NCBI GenBank assembly: GCA_963969595.1
Contig: OZ018410.1
Coordinates: 41,335,413 to 41,399,412 of the forward strand
Source of the DNA: Neckera pumila
Taxonomy: Eukaryota; Streptophyta; Bryopsida; Hypnales; Neckeraceae
Length of the DNA stretch: 64,000 nt
Direction: 5' to 3'
The notes beneath the pieces were generated by a model. It was not told the origin of the DNA. It made no database searches and saw only the letters and a program-made list of their open reading frames with translations. Every line of letters starts with the position of its first letter. The first letter of the stretch is position 1. Made by a program: the position numbers and the translations under genes. Shown here piece by piece: positions 33,234-45,400 of the stretch.

Positions 33234-36200
33234 CAAAGTGGCGGTTTGAGGGTTACCCACTCACCTCAGTATGTCTCCTTCAGTTAGTGTACTCCAACAT
33301 TCGGGAATTTTTTTGAGTTTTATCAGCTATTCTCTCTTTCAATTCCCAAATTGAATGGATTTTTCAAGTAACAAGTCTGGTTCTTGTCTCTATTTTTTCT
33401 ACTCAAAATAGAAATTTATAGAGTTTTTGTCACGGTTTTTTTGCCGATGCTTTCCAATTACAATCCATTTTTTTCCCAATTTTACCGGCTAATTTTGAAC
33501 TAGCCGCTGGTTCTTCCCAAACATTGGTGTGCTAACTTGCATCATTCTCAGCCCTAAGCATGACCCTATTAATATATGTATGTCTGGACCAGCTGCAGAA
33601 GGTACTCCTGTACTGTACCTGAAACTTCAAAGTGACACCGGATGGAGAATGATCAGCAATCGTTCACAGCATGGTAATGAACTTGGAAGATAGCTTAATT
33701 GTGTGAAGGGGAGGTTACACAATACGTTAGGAGAAGATCAGCTGCCGTGGGACAGTCAGTGAGCCGGCCTTAAGCTTAGCTTGTGGTGTAGTAGTATCAA
33801 AGCAAAGCGATGCATGACTGAGTTGTACGTACTACAACTTGCAGCTTGTCCATTTCCATGAGTCACAAATTAAAGGCTTCAATTCGATCTTGGGAAGATT
33901 CAAAATGGATCCGCCATTTGGGAGGGGAAGCGTCCAAGTTCACCAACACTGATGAGTGATGACCCAGTCTTTGTGGGCGATTGTTGATTCACTCGTGTCA
34001 GGCATGTGCATTGGGCTTTGTTGGAGATGACATGAGAAACTGACCACCAGATCACATCTTAGTAGAGCTTAGTAGAGCTTGACAGCCTAGTTGTTGTGCT
34101 AATCACACACAGACAGACTGATGAAGAAGTGGATTTATTTAGAAGCAAACACTGACTGAGCACCACTCAGACAGAGCCCTAAATTAGCTTGTTTTTTTAC
34201 TAATTTTGGGGTTGCCTCAGTCACTGAATGGGGTGTCTTCAAATGCAAGGCAGTTGGTATTTTTCCACAGCAGACAGGATGATTCATGATACACACCATG
34301 TACCCAAGATTTGACACACTATACTACTGACAGCAGAAAGACAGAAGAACCCCAAAATAAGCAATGATTTTGAAGAAAAACAAAAGTGGGGGAAGACTGC
34401 ATTTTTCTATTACTAGAGAGCATCGAATTGGTTTGCTTACACAACTCTCTGCCTTCTGGACCAGTGATTTTTTTTTTTTTTTTTTCCCACTTTTCCAAGG
34501 TAGGACAACTTGCATACTTTTATAACTGGAGTGATGAAGATATTTGCAAACATGAATGTGTAGAATAGGGATGAAGCTTCATAAATTTCTTCATTTGAAA
34601 GCATGTTTTGATCATCCAAAAATTGAGAGTTTTTTTAAGCAATTTCATCCAATACAAGTATGGGATTTTCACCAAAAATCTATTTTTTTTCTGAGGAATT
34701 TTAAAGGAGAGATCCGTTGCCCCCGTTGCCCCCCACTGCCACCCCACTTAAACAAAAACACCTGCTCTGGACATAGAGAATTCTGAGATTCTCTTTCAGA
34801 GAATTTTGTAAATAATCATGATTAGGTAATCTTGAAGGCAGATCAGATGAGCAGATTATGGGCTAATGTGCAGCTAATCTGGTCTTTGTAAGGGCATGTC
34901 TTTGTTGAGTGTCACACAATACTTGCTGACAGGAAATACACCAGAGTTACAGAGACCTGCAAGGAAGGTATACTGTAACTTATCCAGAGTTTAATATTAT
35001 TCAGGATTTCATACCAATTGTGCTGCATCCGTCTTTTGGAAGTTAGTTCTGACCAGGATGTCCTCCTGAATTATTCAAGCACTGTGTATGTGACATGACG
35101 GCCAACTTGTATTTTTTTTTATGTGGACACAAACAAGTATGAAAAAGATCTGCGACAAAGTCCTCAGTCTTCTTCCTTAGAGGGCAACCTTAGAGGTCCA
35201 TGCTTGTTTCACATGAGTGGTGTGAACTTCCTTAGCTACAGCTATTCCTTGTTAGTAGCTACACTGCTACAGGCTGGTGTTCATTACAATACTTTTTCAA
35301 TACAGCTACCAGCACTTGCTGACAATCACTACTAACCATATTATGATTATTATCTCTCATTGCCATTCATCGACTTTGAAATAAAACTTTGAATTCTGCA
35401 ACAAATGGGAATCTTTTGTTGAGATTTGTATGCACCTAAACCGTTGACCAAATACACGATGCATGATTAACTTAATATGTTTCCAGGCAGGATTAATGCT
35501 GGAATATGTACATACTCAGAAAACTATCTTCAAAGGAGTCTTCATTTGAAGAAATACTTTTGCAGGTTTGCTGAGTTTCATTCAGTTCTCAAGCAGGTGG
35601 CCATCTATGTTTTCAAACATCTTATACTTATCAAGAATGATTCAGGATCTATGCTAGCAAGGTATAAAGTTTGTCACAGAGCGCATTTGTCATCAATGAA
35701 AAAACAAAGTTTGCCAAGGTTGTCCAGAAGGAATCAATGTACAAAAGATATTATGAGATTTGGGGCAAAATTGACTACAGAATTCCTTCTAACAAATATT
35801 GCGTGCAGAGGGTGCAAGTGTTTGACATGGAGATAATGGGAGTTCAACTTGCTCACTCAGATCCAAGTTGAATCTTGATGTAGCTCCTTCCAGTAAACCG
35901 CCACAATGGTCAAATTCATTAAACTGAAGCAACAAAATCGTAATCTTCCAGTGCACAAAGCTTCTAAGACTAGGACAGTGTGCATTGATCAACAAGCTTC
36001 TCATAATACCCACACAAGATTTGAAGTCTCTACTGTAGTTCAATCAGAAATTGAAACACATGCACCACCAGCAAGTACCAGAATGGACCAAACCAGACGT
36101 AATAAAGTGTGATTGGACCAAACCAATCTACTGATCTCATCAGATTCAAACCAACCAAGTAACTGGGGTATTATCAATCTTGAGGTGATCTCAAATTTGT

Positions 36201-36640
36201 ACTTCAAGACATGGTTTGGAAATTCTTCAATTCAGCTTTAAAATATTTTCTATTCATCAGTTTCGCTAATTTGAATACTGTGACAAAATGTGATGTTCAA
36301 GTGTTGAAGCTTGGGGCTTTCAAAGTGCTCATCCAAGTGCTTTTATATGAGCAAACTCAATTGAGGTTCATAATACTGGCCCAATACCAGTATATTCCCT
36401 GGTATACTTTCTGCTGTTGCAGTAGCTTTGGCAAAGTAAAGAGTCCAACCCAATTTGTGTCCTTTGTGGTGCTGTGATATAAGGATAAGTAGAACAATAT
36501 ATTGAATTCATATGTTGCACTAGGAGTGCAAGTACAAGGGTTTAATATATCCTCTCCAAAGAAGAATAGACAGGAAGTAGCATGATTTGGACAAGTGAAA
36601 GGTTGTAACACAGAGACACAGCTATTCAACCTGACTAAGA
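33234..36640. other. intergenic DNA, no supported gene
   Basis: This stretch has fewer obvious repeats than its surroundings. It contains a 19-T run (34467-34485), a short GCTTAGTAGA duplication at about 34061-34079 and several unsupported short frames, the longest at 35477-35836 (119 codons, + strand). None shows a domain I recognise, and overlapping frames with comparable length exist. Confidence 0.35.
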
Positions 36641-37480
36641 TAACATATTTGTTGAGACTCTCAGTCCTTCAGCTCCATCATATGAGATTCAACTTCAAGC
36701 AACTGATGAAACCAACAAGTCTCCCCCTTGCAGCAAGTCTTTGAAGAATGGATATCCATTCATGGGAACTTGCACAATGCTTGGATTTTTGAAGACACTT
36801 CGTAAGAACGTCAAGTGAACTCACATGTAGGTACTGGAAGTGAATTCAAGCTGTAGGAGTTTAGATGTAACTCTCTCATGGAAAAAATGGTATTTGGTAT
36901 CCATATGTTTATATCTTTCAAGAAAACATGGATTTTTCATGAGAGCAATACATGATTGATAATTGCAATAAATAGTGCAAGATAGTTGTATGAATGGAAT
37001 AACCAAGTTCACATAAAAAAGGTCACAACCCCAATGGAATGGTCAGGTTTGGCCGTAAATTGAGCAAAATGTTTTACTGGATAGATGAGGTTACATTGTG
37101 TACAAGTAACTACAATAGGTACTACAAGTTTCCAATGACATTACAGAAAGGTGTAAGAAAAGACAGAAAGGTGTTTTAGGGTTTAGAGTGAGGTTTTCAG
37201 CTTGAGTGTGGGAGTACAGATTGTTGACGTCATGTGGTGTTACTAATAGGATACTATAAGTTGCCATGTTACATTTTGTTAAGATATCAATGGTACACTT
37301 GTCTTGAGACAAGCTGGGTACGCTTCAAACCATCACTTTTTGCTTTTGTGCATAGTTATTATTATGAGGCTGGTCAAATTTTCATGTTGGCAAGTGAAAG
37401 GAAGTTCCAATGCACCAAAGAATGTGATATTTGGATACCGTGTGCAAAAGTTATGAAGGAACAAAGTTTGGTTTGAAAAT
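36640..37480 (-). pseudogene. Ty1/copia retrotransposon remnant (RT C-terminus and RNase H)
   Basis: The minus strand at 37012-36821 reads NYQSCIALMKNPCFLERYKH then DTKYHFFHE, the copia RNase H signature (usually CDNQSAIAL.KNPV.HERTKHID.RYHFIR). Here the Asp of CDN is replaced. Upstream on the same strand, 37312-37091 reads SQDKCTIDILTKCNM, matching the region after the RT core (SQ.KY..DLLK.F.M). The frames are shifted and interrupted by stops; no LTRs were found. It is an old, truncated insertion. Confidence 0.75.
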
Positions 37481-39070
37481 GTTGTTTTTCACATAGGCAC
37501 ATAATTGATTTTGGAGATGTACACAAAGTGAAGACGGCGGTTTACGGTCAACAATGCTTTTGAGGTTGCCCACTTTAAAAGTATTTGTGCCTTAGATTTG
37601 TATACCGAGAATATATTAAATGTCATTGTTATCAATTATAGAAAGGCACAATGAAAATAATGTCTTATGAGAGCTCATAATAATATAAGATCATCAATAT
37701 AAAGTCCAACGTTGATGAAGGAAGAATATAAGCACTAAATGTATACACTAGTGTCAAAATTAATTTAAAGAAATCTTTGATTTAGTAAAAATTGATGAAA
37801 TTAGATGTAAAATATCCAAAGAGCTTGCTTATCCTATACAAGGGTTTTAACAAGTAGAAAACTTGGGATTCCATACCAGGTTTAATGAAGATTTTTTATT
37901 ACACATTTATCATACAATAAATCTACAAAGTCTGTAATAATTCAAATTAAAAAAATTTAAGTATTTTTTAGCATTTAGATGACTTCAACAAGATAATGCG
38001 ATTTTTTTTCATCTTTGGTTCCTAAACCATCCCATAAAACAATGAAATAATAATTCTTCTTTTCTTTTAATAATAGGTAAAACTTAGACCTTGTATACAT
38101 TAATTAATTTGAGGTTATATAGAATTCATTATGGCTACTTTTCATAATTATTAATGGTATTGTTATTTACTCCTCCTTCCCAAACTTATGTTCCAAAAAA
38201 TCTTCATGCCGTGCGACAAGGGAGGAAGGGCCCAAAAATGAAATCTTGGCAATTGTACAATATTTTACTTGGGATTTTACTATAGATTGGTTGGAATACT
38301 TTACTATAGATTGGCAATTTATTTTAAGACTTATCCAAGCTGGTTCCATCTCCTTTCCAATTAGAAATCCAACTAGCTTTAGAACCTAATTTGCTTTTGA
38401 GGTGCTACCACCTGATTTTGGCATCTATGTACAATTACTCGCGTAATTGATCCAGCAAAAGCCCATTAGCATGGGAGCAACAACATCGGTAGATATCACA
38501 ACAAAGATAGTCCATGCAATGCAAGAACTACTTTAGACTAGCCAAATTAGTAGCCCCCGGTTCTCCCTCAGAAGGTCCTTCAAATTCCACTTTTTAGTGT
38601 TCCAAAACTACAATTTGAAAATGAATTTGAAACCCAAAATTCTAGGACAATAGGAGTGCATCAAATCCTACTTACAACTCAAAACGGGTTTAAAAAATGA
38701 TATTTTCAACCTTAATCCAAAACATTTTGTCCAATAGGGAGATCATTTTGGAATGGAAGGAATACTTTTTTATATATAATCATTGCATTTATTGTAACGG
38801 TAGTACATGACACCAAAAACTCAATTGTATCTTGAAAACACCCTTCTATTCTAAGTTTCTATGGCATGTTTTTCAATTTAGATTGCATGCATTGGACTTG
38901 GAAACTCTATCCCATGAGGCTATAAGGAGTACGGAGTATTTCAAAACAAAGATCAATGGCATTTAGAGTTTGCAATCAATCCTTGTGCATTTGCCATGCC
39001 TTTCTTTGCTTGCATGGTGGCAACAAGGATGTTCCTCAATATGATTTATTATTAAGTAGGGTAGGAAATA
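37481..39070. other. intergenic DNA
   Basis: No gene or complete element is recognised. Confidence 0.35.
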
Positions 39071-39074
39071 TTAC

Positions 39075-40092
39075 CTCCTAAATGCCCAAGGCCTTTTTTG
39101 AGCTACTAAGAATTTGCCCTAAATTGAACAAAAAGCCAACATTTTGATAAGTTATATCAATTTTTTGAATTGTAACCGTACAATTTCAAACTAAGGTAGA
39201 ACCACCCGTTCCCAACTAGGGATCAATTCCCGACTTAGAGGTGCCCCTATTTGTAATCACGGCTTATAACATGTTTTTTACTCTTTTTTAAGGTTGTGAC
39301 CAATGAGATCATGACATATGTCCTAAAGTAGGCAAAAAGTAGCAAAAAAAAATGAAGTATGAAGTTAGTTTTGAGTGATCAAAATTAGAAGATTCTAGTG
39401 ATCGGCTTTGCGTTTGGAATGCTTTTTGGCTCCCAAAATTCATAGTAATTCCAATTTGGGGAATAATATTACGGAAAATTTTTAGTCCCAATATTTCTTA
39501 TCTTCCTATATGGGGAAGAATTTTCATCACTCATTTTGCTCATCATCTATTCCAAAATCCCTTAAGTGATTGGCTATGAATGCCTCCATCTTAGACATGT
39601 TAGAGATTACATAAAAGAAGAAAACACAACAATATCACTTATGGATTGAAAGATTATAATGTTTGATCATGAGGATGTTAAAACTGCGAAAGTGATTTGA
39701 AGTCTTTCAATCCTCTTTTCACATGTCAAATCTAAAAAGTTGGTCACCAAAAACATATGAGGTTAAAGGGCCTAACATGCATAACCCCAATCAATTTATG
39801 GCTTCTCAAAATCCACTCTACCACTTTTTAAAATGAATTTCTAATGTCATTTTTCCTCCAAGATCTAGTGTATTTGAGGCTCATTTCCAATAGCCCTCAA
39901 TACTATGGAAAGTCAAGATTGCAATGGGTACTCAATATTGTACTCAATCATTTTCAAAATTGGATTTTTGATGAATTTTTGCCAAATCCGATTTTACAAA
40001 AATATGAACTACTAAAAAAGCAATGTGGTTAGGTTTTATTTAGCTTCAAAGTGTTGTCGACACCAAGATTTGGTGCCTCAGGCATTTAGGGG
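39075..40092 (-). mobile_element. TTAA-type MITE, subfamily III, with a Stowaway-like insert
   Basis: TTAC (39071-39074) precedes CTCCTAAATGCCCAAGGCC; the right end GGCATTTAGGGG precedes TTAA (40093-40096). Without the 398-bp insert and one TA the element is about 618 bp. Its GAGGTTAAAGGGCC block (about 39758-39771) is the empty-site form of the insertion seen at 17639. Confidence 0.8.
39194..39591. mobile_element. 398-bp Stowaway-like MITE (family V), copy 2
   Basis: It is flanked by TA at 39192-39193 and 39592-39593. It begins AGGTAGAACCACCCGTTCCC and is homologous to 32823-33231. The host reads TCAAACTA / TAGACATGTTAG across it; the uninterrupted relative at about 17751-17768 reads TCAAACTAGACATGTTAG with one TA. 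Confidence 0.87.
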
Positions 40093-40096
40093 TTAA

Positions 40097-40869
40097 TATG
40101 ACCTTTGAGGTCAAGATCTACATATTGAGGTCTCTGTTTTTGTAAACTTTTGCAATGAAGCACTTTTAAAAGACAACCAGAAAGTCATATGAAGTCCAAA
40201 ATTGCACTTTCTGGAGGTATTATTCATGTAGTTTCTTGGATTTGCATGTCTATTTTTTTTGTCATTAAGCATCTGCACATGTTACTTAACCCAAGGAGGA
40301 CCAAAGTTTCATGGTCTTGCAGTGACCAATTTGATTGATCCTGTTGTGAGAGGTATAACTCAGGCAGGTCCGCAAATACATACTATCTGGATGATCAGTG
40401 GAAAACATTCAGCATTTGTTGGTCAAAAAATAAATAAACATTGAACAAAAGACAGTCTCCATATGTGCTTAAAAGACATGAGACAGTCCCAATTTTAATG
40501 CTTTAGGATTAACATGTTTTTGATGCTGTCTGTTCTTTGTGGAAGGCAGACCTTCCCAGCTTCAGGATTGAGGGCACTTGTGGTATGCCAAAGAAAGTTG
40601 AGCTAGTAGACACAACAACGGTGGCTTGTGACAATGTGTTGTCAAACCATAGATCATCAATGCATTTGGGTTTAAAGTGTGGTCAATATTCCATTCCATC
40701 CATGTCTGAAATTGGGTTATTTAATTGGAGTGAGATGGTGCATTTTGTTGATCATGTGAGTTTCTGTACCTTTGCAGTGGCAGTTGAGGTGTGTGAACGC
40801 AGCATTTGGCTGAATGGAAAGGCCGGTTGCCTTGTCAAAAGTGACTGTGAATCACACTGCTTCATGTAT
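40097..40869. other. intergenic DNA with unsupported open frames
   Basis: Two + frames (40259-40444 and 40537-40956) look moderately protein-like, but the second runs into the MITE at 40873, so its C-terminus is repeat sequence. No family is recognised. Confidence 0.35.
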
Positions 40870-40872
40870 TTA

Positions 40873-41283
40873 GAGCATCCCCACCCGTCTTGCATATTGG
40901 ATGACTTGTTAAGAGAGGCTTGCAAAATTGCCCCACCCATCTTGCATATTGGATGACTTGTTAAGAGAGGCTTGCAAAATTGCCCCACCCGTCTTGCATA
41001 ATGGATGAACTTGTTAAGAGGCCAAGCCAAAAGACGCTGGTGGCTTGCAAAACCGGGCTCTTTTGCAATCCAAAGGGTGGCTTGCAAACCGGCTTGCAAA
41101 CCGCATGAGACAAACACTTTTCCACTTTCCCAAAAAGCAAGGACATGATCTGTGAATGTGGACGTAGCTCATTGGATGGCAATGGCCTCTTAAGAGGCCA
41201 CGGTTGGGGCGACCCTTCTTCCCCAGCTTGCAAAATGGATTGCCAGGCTTGCAACCTGGCTTGCAAGCCGGGTGGGGATGCTC
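40873..41283. mobile_element. 411-bp PIF/Harbinger-type MITE with internal duplication
   Basis: TTA (40870-40872) precedes GAGCATCCCCACCCGTCTTG, and the right end in reverse is GAGCATCCCCACCCGGCTTG, followed by TTA (41284-41286). GAGCATC termini with a 3-bp TTA duplication are typical of plant Tourist/Harbinger-type MITEs. Near the left end a roughly 61-bp unit (CTTGCATATTGGATGACTTG...) is tandemly repeated almost three times (about 40889-41020). CTTGCAA motifs recur throughout. Confidence 0.8.
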
Positions 41284-41286
41284 TTA

Positions 41287-42404
41287 TATGCTGCCACGAG
41301 AAGGAGTTCACTCTATTCCTAAGTCATCCCAACAACAGCCTTAATATCTTCATGCCTTGAGCGTTTTCTTTCCATCCCTTGCCTGTGTGGCAGGATAACT
41401 GCTTCGTTCATGCTTTTGGGGTCTGTTTAGATTTCACATTCAGTCCATCAAGTATTTCAATCAACCTTATCTATAGTACTCCAAGCAGGTCAGTTCACCT
41501 TAATTTGGCTAGTATCTGGCAGCTGGCTATGCAATTGTTCACTTAGTGAAATTTCCTGTTCAGTATTATTAAGATTATGCAGTTGGGATTTGTCTTTTGA
41601 CTGATGTTTTACATGAGTGGGGTATAACAGATCAATGGAGCACATCTGTTGCGAGGCAAGTACTGCCATTAAATGGCTTCCATATGATCAATATCAATTC
41701 ATGGTGGTTTCCGCTTTGTGGAAATGCCCTTCAGTAGAATCGGTAGGAGTAAAACATTTGAAACTACCAGGGAAACGTCTTTTTTTCTGAGGTTATGGAC
41801 GCCAAGCGAAGGCTTGTTAATCTTGGGGGATATGGGGAAATTTTATTCTAATGAGGCAGCCCGTGCACATGTTCCACAGGAACAACACAACAACCAAGTC
41901 CAGCTCTTCAGGCTTGTAACGCTTCGTAACTCTCTGTCCCTTGTCCCACCTACTGGCCCACCCACTGGCGCCCCGGCAATCAGCTAATGCGGCTCTCGTA
42001 CACTTGCGTACATACCTGGACTTATTAAGCCAATCTGCTGATGAACATTCCAGATATGCGGTGCCAGTCTTCAATTCCTAATTGGATCCTGTCAAGCTGC
42101 CTTCCTCAGATTGAGCGCTGCTCCGGAAGACACTCTGCCGCCACAGCATCTGCCGGTCCTAGATTTCCGTCTTACACAAAGTCCTACCTTGGACGAGTTC
42201 ACTCCCTGAATCTCCTTTACATTTGAAAGCATAATTCTTGTCCTAATAATATGCAATAAGGCTGCCAATCACAAACTAAGATAGCTTGAAAGGCATGAGC
42301 TTGAGTTGAGCCAGACGTGAAGTCCCAGTTTCCCGCATTTATTAGAGAATTGAGAATCTCACACGAAGTTTTGACGCTCAATTAGAGGGGTTAATTACTT
42401 CGTC
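41287..42404. other. 5' region of the receptor kinase gene
   Basis: It should contain the promoter and 5' UTR of the downstream gene. No clear TATA box or transcription start could be assigned. Short frames at 41718-42226 show no domain. Confidence 0.4.
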
Positions 42405-45400
42405 ATGGCAACAAAACTACCACTTGGACTTCAAGCCTCGACGTTATGTTACATTTTGTTTCTGCTGAGCCACCAGTTGGCTTTGTTGCAAGCAGTTTCT
42501 GAAGGACAGATACTGATGGACTTCCGAAGTTTCATAGTGGATGATCAAAACGCATTATCCAATTGGCAGGAAACCATATCAATCAACAATCATCCGTGCA
42601 CTTGGACGGGAGTCGCATGCACTCCCGGCGGCTACGTCACAGGTGAGCTTCGAATCCACATAATGCTATAACTGGAAACTTCAATCAACCGCATAAGATT
42701 CAATGTAGCACCTTTCTTGCAAGGAGATCCTAACTCTTTGAGCTCATCTCCTAGTTCTATGGGATCCAATATGCTCCAATCCTCTTGGATTCGTCTCTTT
42801 TTGACGCACATCTTGAGATTTTTTCTTGAGTTCGAATTTAGACACTCCGATCCAGTTAGTTCAATCGCTCTTGACACTTGTCAAACAGAAAAAGCACAAG
42901 AATACGTCCCTATACACCATCCCTACCACAATTGATTGAATTCAAGTCTGTTCGGACTATTGAAGGTTTGTGAAATTCTCACGAATTTGTTGTGCCCGGA
43001 ATCGGTTGCTCAACAGAGATTGAGTATTGCATGATGGTGGAACAGAGGGTCCCGTGGCGACCTCGTACCCTTGGTCATTCATCTTTTTGCATGCTTTCTC
43101 ATTTGTGCCTACTTTAGTGAATGATTTGTCGCTCTTTCTGCCTAGAATCCTGAATTTAGGGTTGGAATTGATGCAAGCAGGTTGACGGCTTAGTTCCATG
43201 CTTGGAATGTCGAATTATCTATATCGGATTCATGAAGAGCATTCTTTCCTCTTTCCATTCCGTTGATGTTGATATATTACATGATTTTGTCCTGAAGCTT
43301 CTTCAATGAATTTTAATTGGGTGAAATGCACTTTTCAAAACATTCATCATCCACCTACATTGCATATATAGTAAGAATTCAATAAGGCTATTGATCCGCA
43401 GCATCTACTTGGCCGCTGGCGTCAATTCCAAGCAGCAATTATCCTCAGCGGGAGAGATGGTTGAGGCCCGGATTCCCTCAAGGAGATGCAATTCAACTGA
43501 AATCCCACACTACATTCTGCATTAAGTTACATGCCCAACTCTCTATCGATCGAAGAGACTAAGACTCGATCGAAGTGCCCCTCTCCAGCGACCACGATTC
43601 CACTAGTGATAAACGGAGTGTTCTCACAAAACAAATTTTCAAAACAGAGGTTTAAAACTCAAGATCATGGGTTTCGCAAATCAGCATCACTCATTTGTTT
43701 ACAGGAAAGGGAAAAGAAATTAAAAATAATCTTAATCCAAGTGCGATTGTGATTTGTGTTTGTTACATGCCCAGGGGTAGACCTTTCAAGTATGAGGCTC
43801 ACGAGCAAATCAAATCTCCACATGCCATTATGCCAATTACCCAACCTCACCTCCCTGGAGCTCCAGGAAAATCAATTCTCTGGTCCACTTCCACCAGAGC
43901 TCGATCATTGCACAAACTTACAGCACCTCAACCTTGGAGCCAACAACTTCTCGGGTCCCATTAAAATCATACCTCGCAACCTCCGGTACCTCAACCTCTC
44001 CTTGAATTCCTTCTCTGGACAGACCATCCCGCCCACTCTGGGCCTTCTTCAAAATCTTCAAGTCTTAGACTTGGCAGCAACTGGGCTCACGGGAGCCTTA
44101 ATTCCTGAGCTCGGACAACTCGTAAACCTCCAGCACCTCGTCATGTCGTGGAACCCCTTCTCTTCCAATGTCACATTACCAGACTCTCTCCAGCAGATGC
44201 AACAATGTGAGTATTTTGAATGTGCAGGGTGTGGGCTTCATGGCCCCCTGCCGCCCTGGCTTGGTACATTACAAAAACTTCAATACTTGGATTTGTCAAA
44301 TAATCAAATTAGTGGGGTGGTTCCAGTGCCTATGATGGCGCTTCCGAAACTGAAATGGCTGGAGTTATATAAGAATAATCTTACTGGACCCATTCCAGTG
44401 GAGATTGAGAACCTGGTTTTGTTGACAGATCTTGATCTCTCGGATAATAGGCTTACGGGAGTCATACCTGAGGAATTGATGAGGTTGCAGGATTTGGCTG
44501 TGGTGCACTTGCAGAATAATAGTTTGGAGGGACCGATTCCGGAAGGCATCGTGCACTTGACGAAGTTGTATGATTTGAAATTGTACATGAACAAACTCAA
44601 CGGTAGCATTCCCGTTGGGCTTGGAAAAAACTCTCCCCTCTTGCAATTCGATGTGTCAAATAATCATATGCATGGCCAGATTCCTTCCAACCTTTGTGCT
44701 CACGGAGTATTATGGAGGTGCGTTTTCCATTCTCCCTTCTTGTAACACTCTAGATAATTATACTGAAAATCACTGTCACTAAAAAACAAAGAAAGGAAAT
44801 TTGTGACAGTGAGTTCAGTATAATTTGAGTGTTACAAAGAAACCATTAAGGGTTTTAATTTCTTTAGTTAATTCATTACAAAGAAATTGTTACTTTCCCA
44901 GTTGCCCATCTGAAACCTCATACGTGTACTAGTCCTAGTTTTTAGTATTACAATTTTGTGCGCTGAGATGTTTTCAAATTTTGACGCTCTGAATAACGCC
45001 ATAACCGTCGAAACCCCGAGTGATGTGGGACTGAAAATAATGTGCAGGTTGATCCTATTCAACAACTCCTTGACAAGCACCTTCCCTTCTGCATATGGAA
45101 CTTGCACCAGCCTGATCCGCCTCCGCCTCTTCAACAACCATCTGTCCGGCCCCATTGCACCATCCCTCTGGAGCCTCCCCAATCTCACCCTCCTCGAAAT
45201 CCACGACAACAACTTCTCAGGAACCATTCCATCCACCATAGCCAACGCAACCAACCTGAGCTCCCTCAAACTCCACAACAACCAATTCTCCGGACAATTG
45301 CCATCAGAGCTCGGCCAGCTTAAGAACCTGGAACGTCTCCATGCGCACCACAACAAATTCTCGGGGGAGATTCCATCGGCACTTGGTCAGCTGGGAGCCA

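Noticed and set aside
35477..35836. 119-codon + frame as a gene
   Set aside because: No recognisable domain, and an overlapping alternative frame of similar quality exists; not supportable.
40537..40956. 139-codon + frame as a gene
   Set aside because: Its last third is the tandem part of a Harbinger-type MITE and no family is recognisable.
44304..45356. Minus-strand frames of 93-162 codons opposite the LRR exons
   Set aside because: Shadows of the leucine-rich-repeat coding sequence on the other strand; no independent support.
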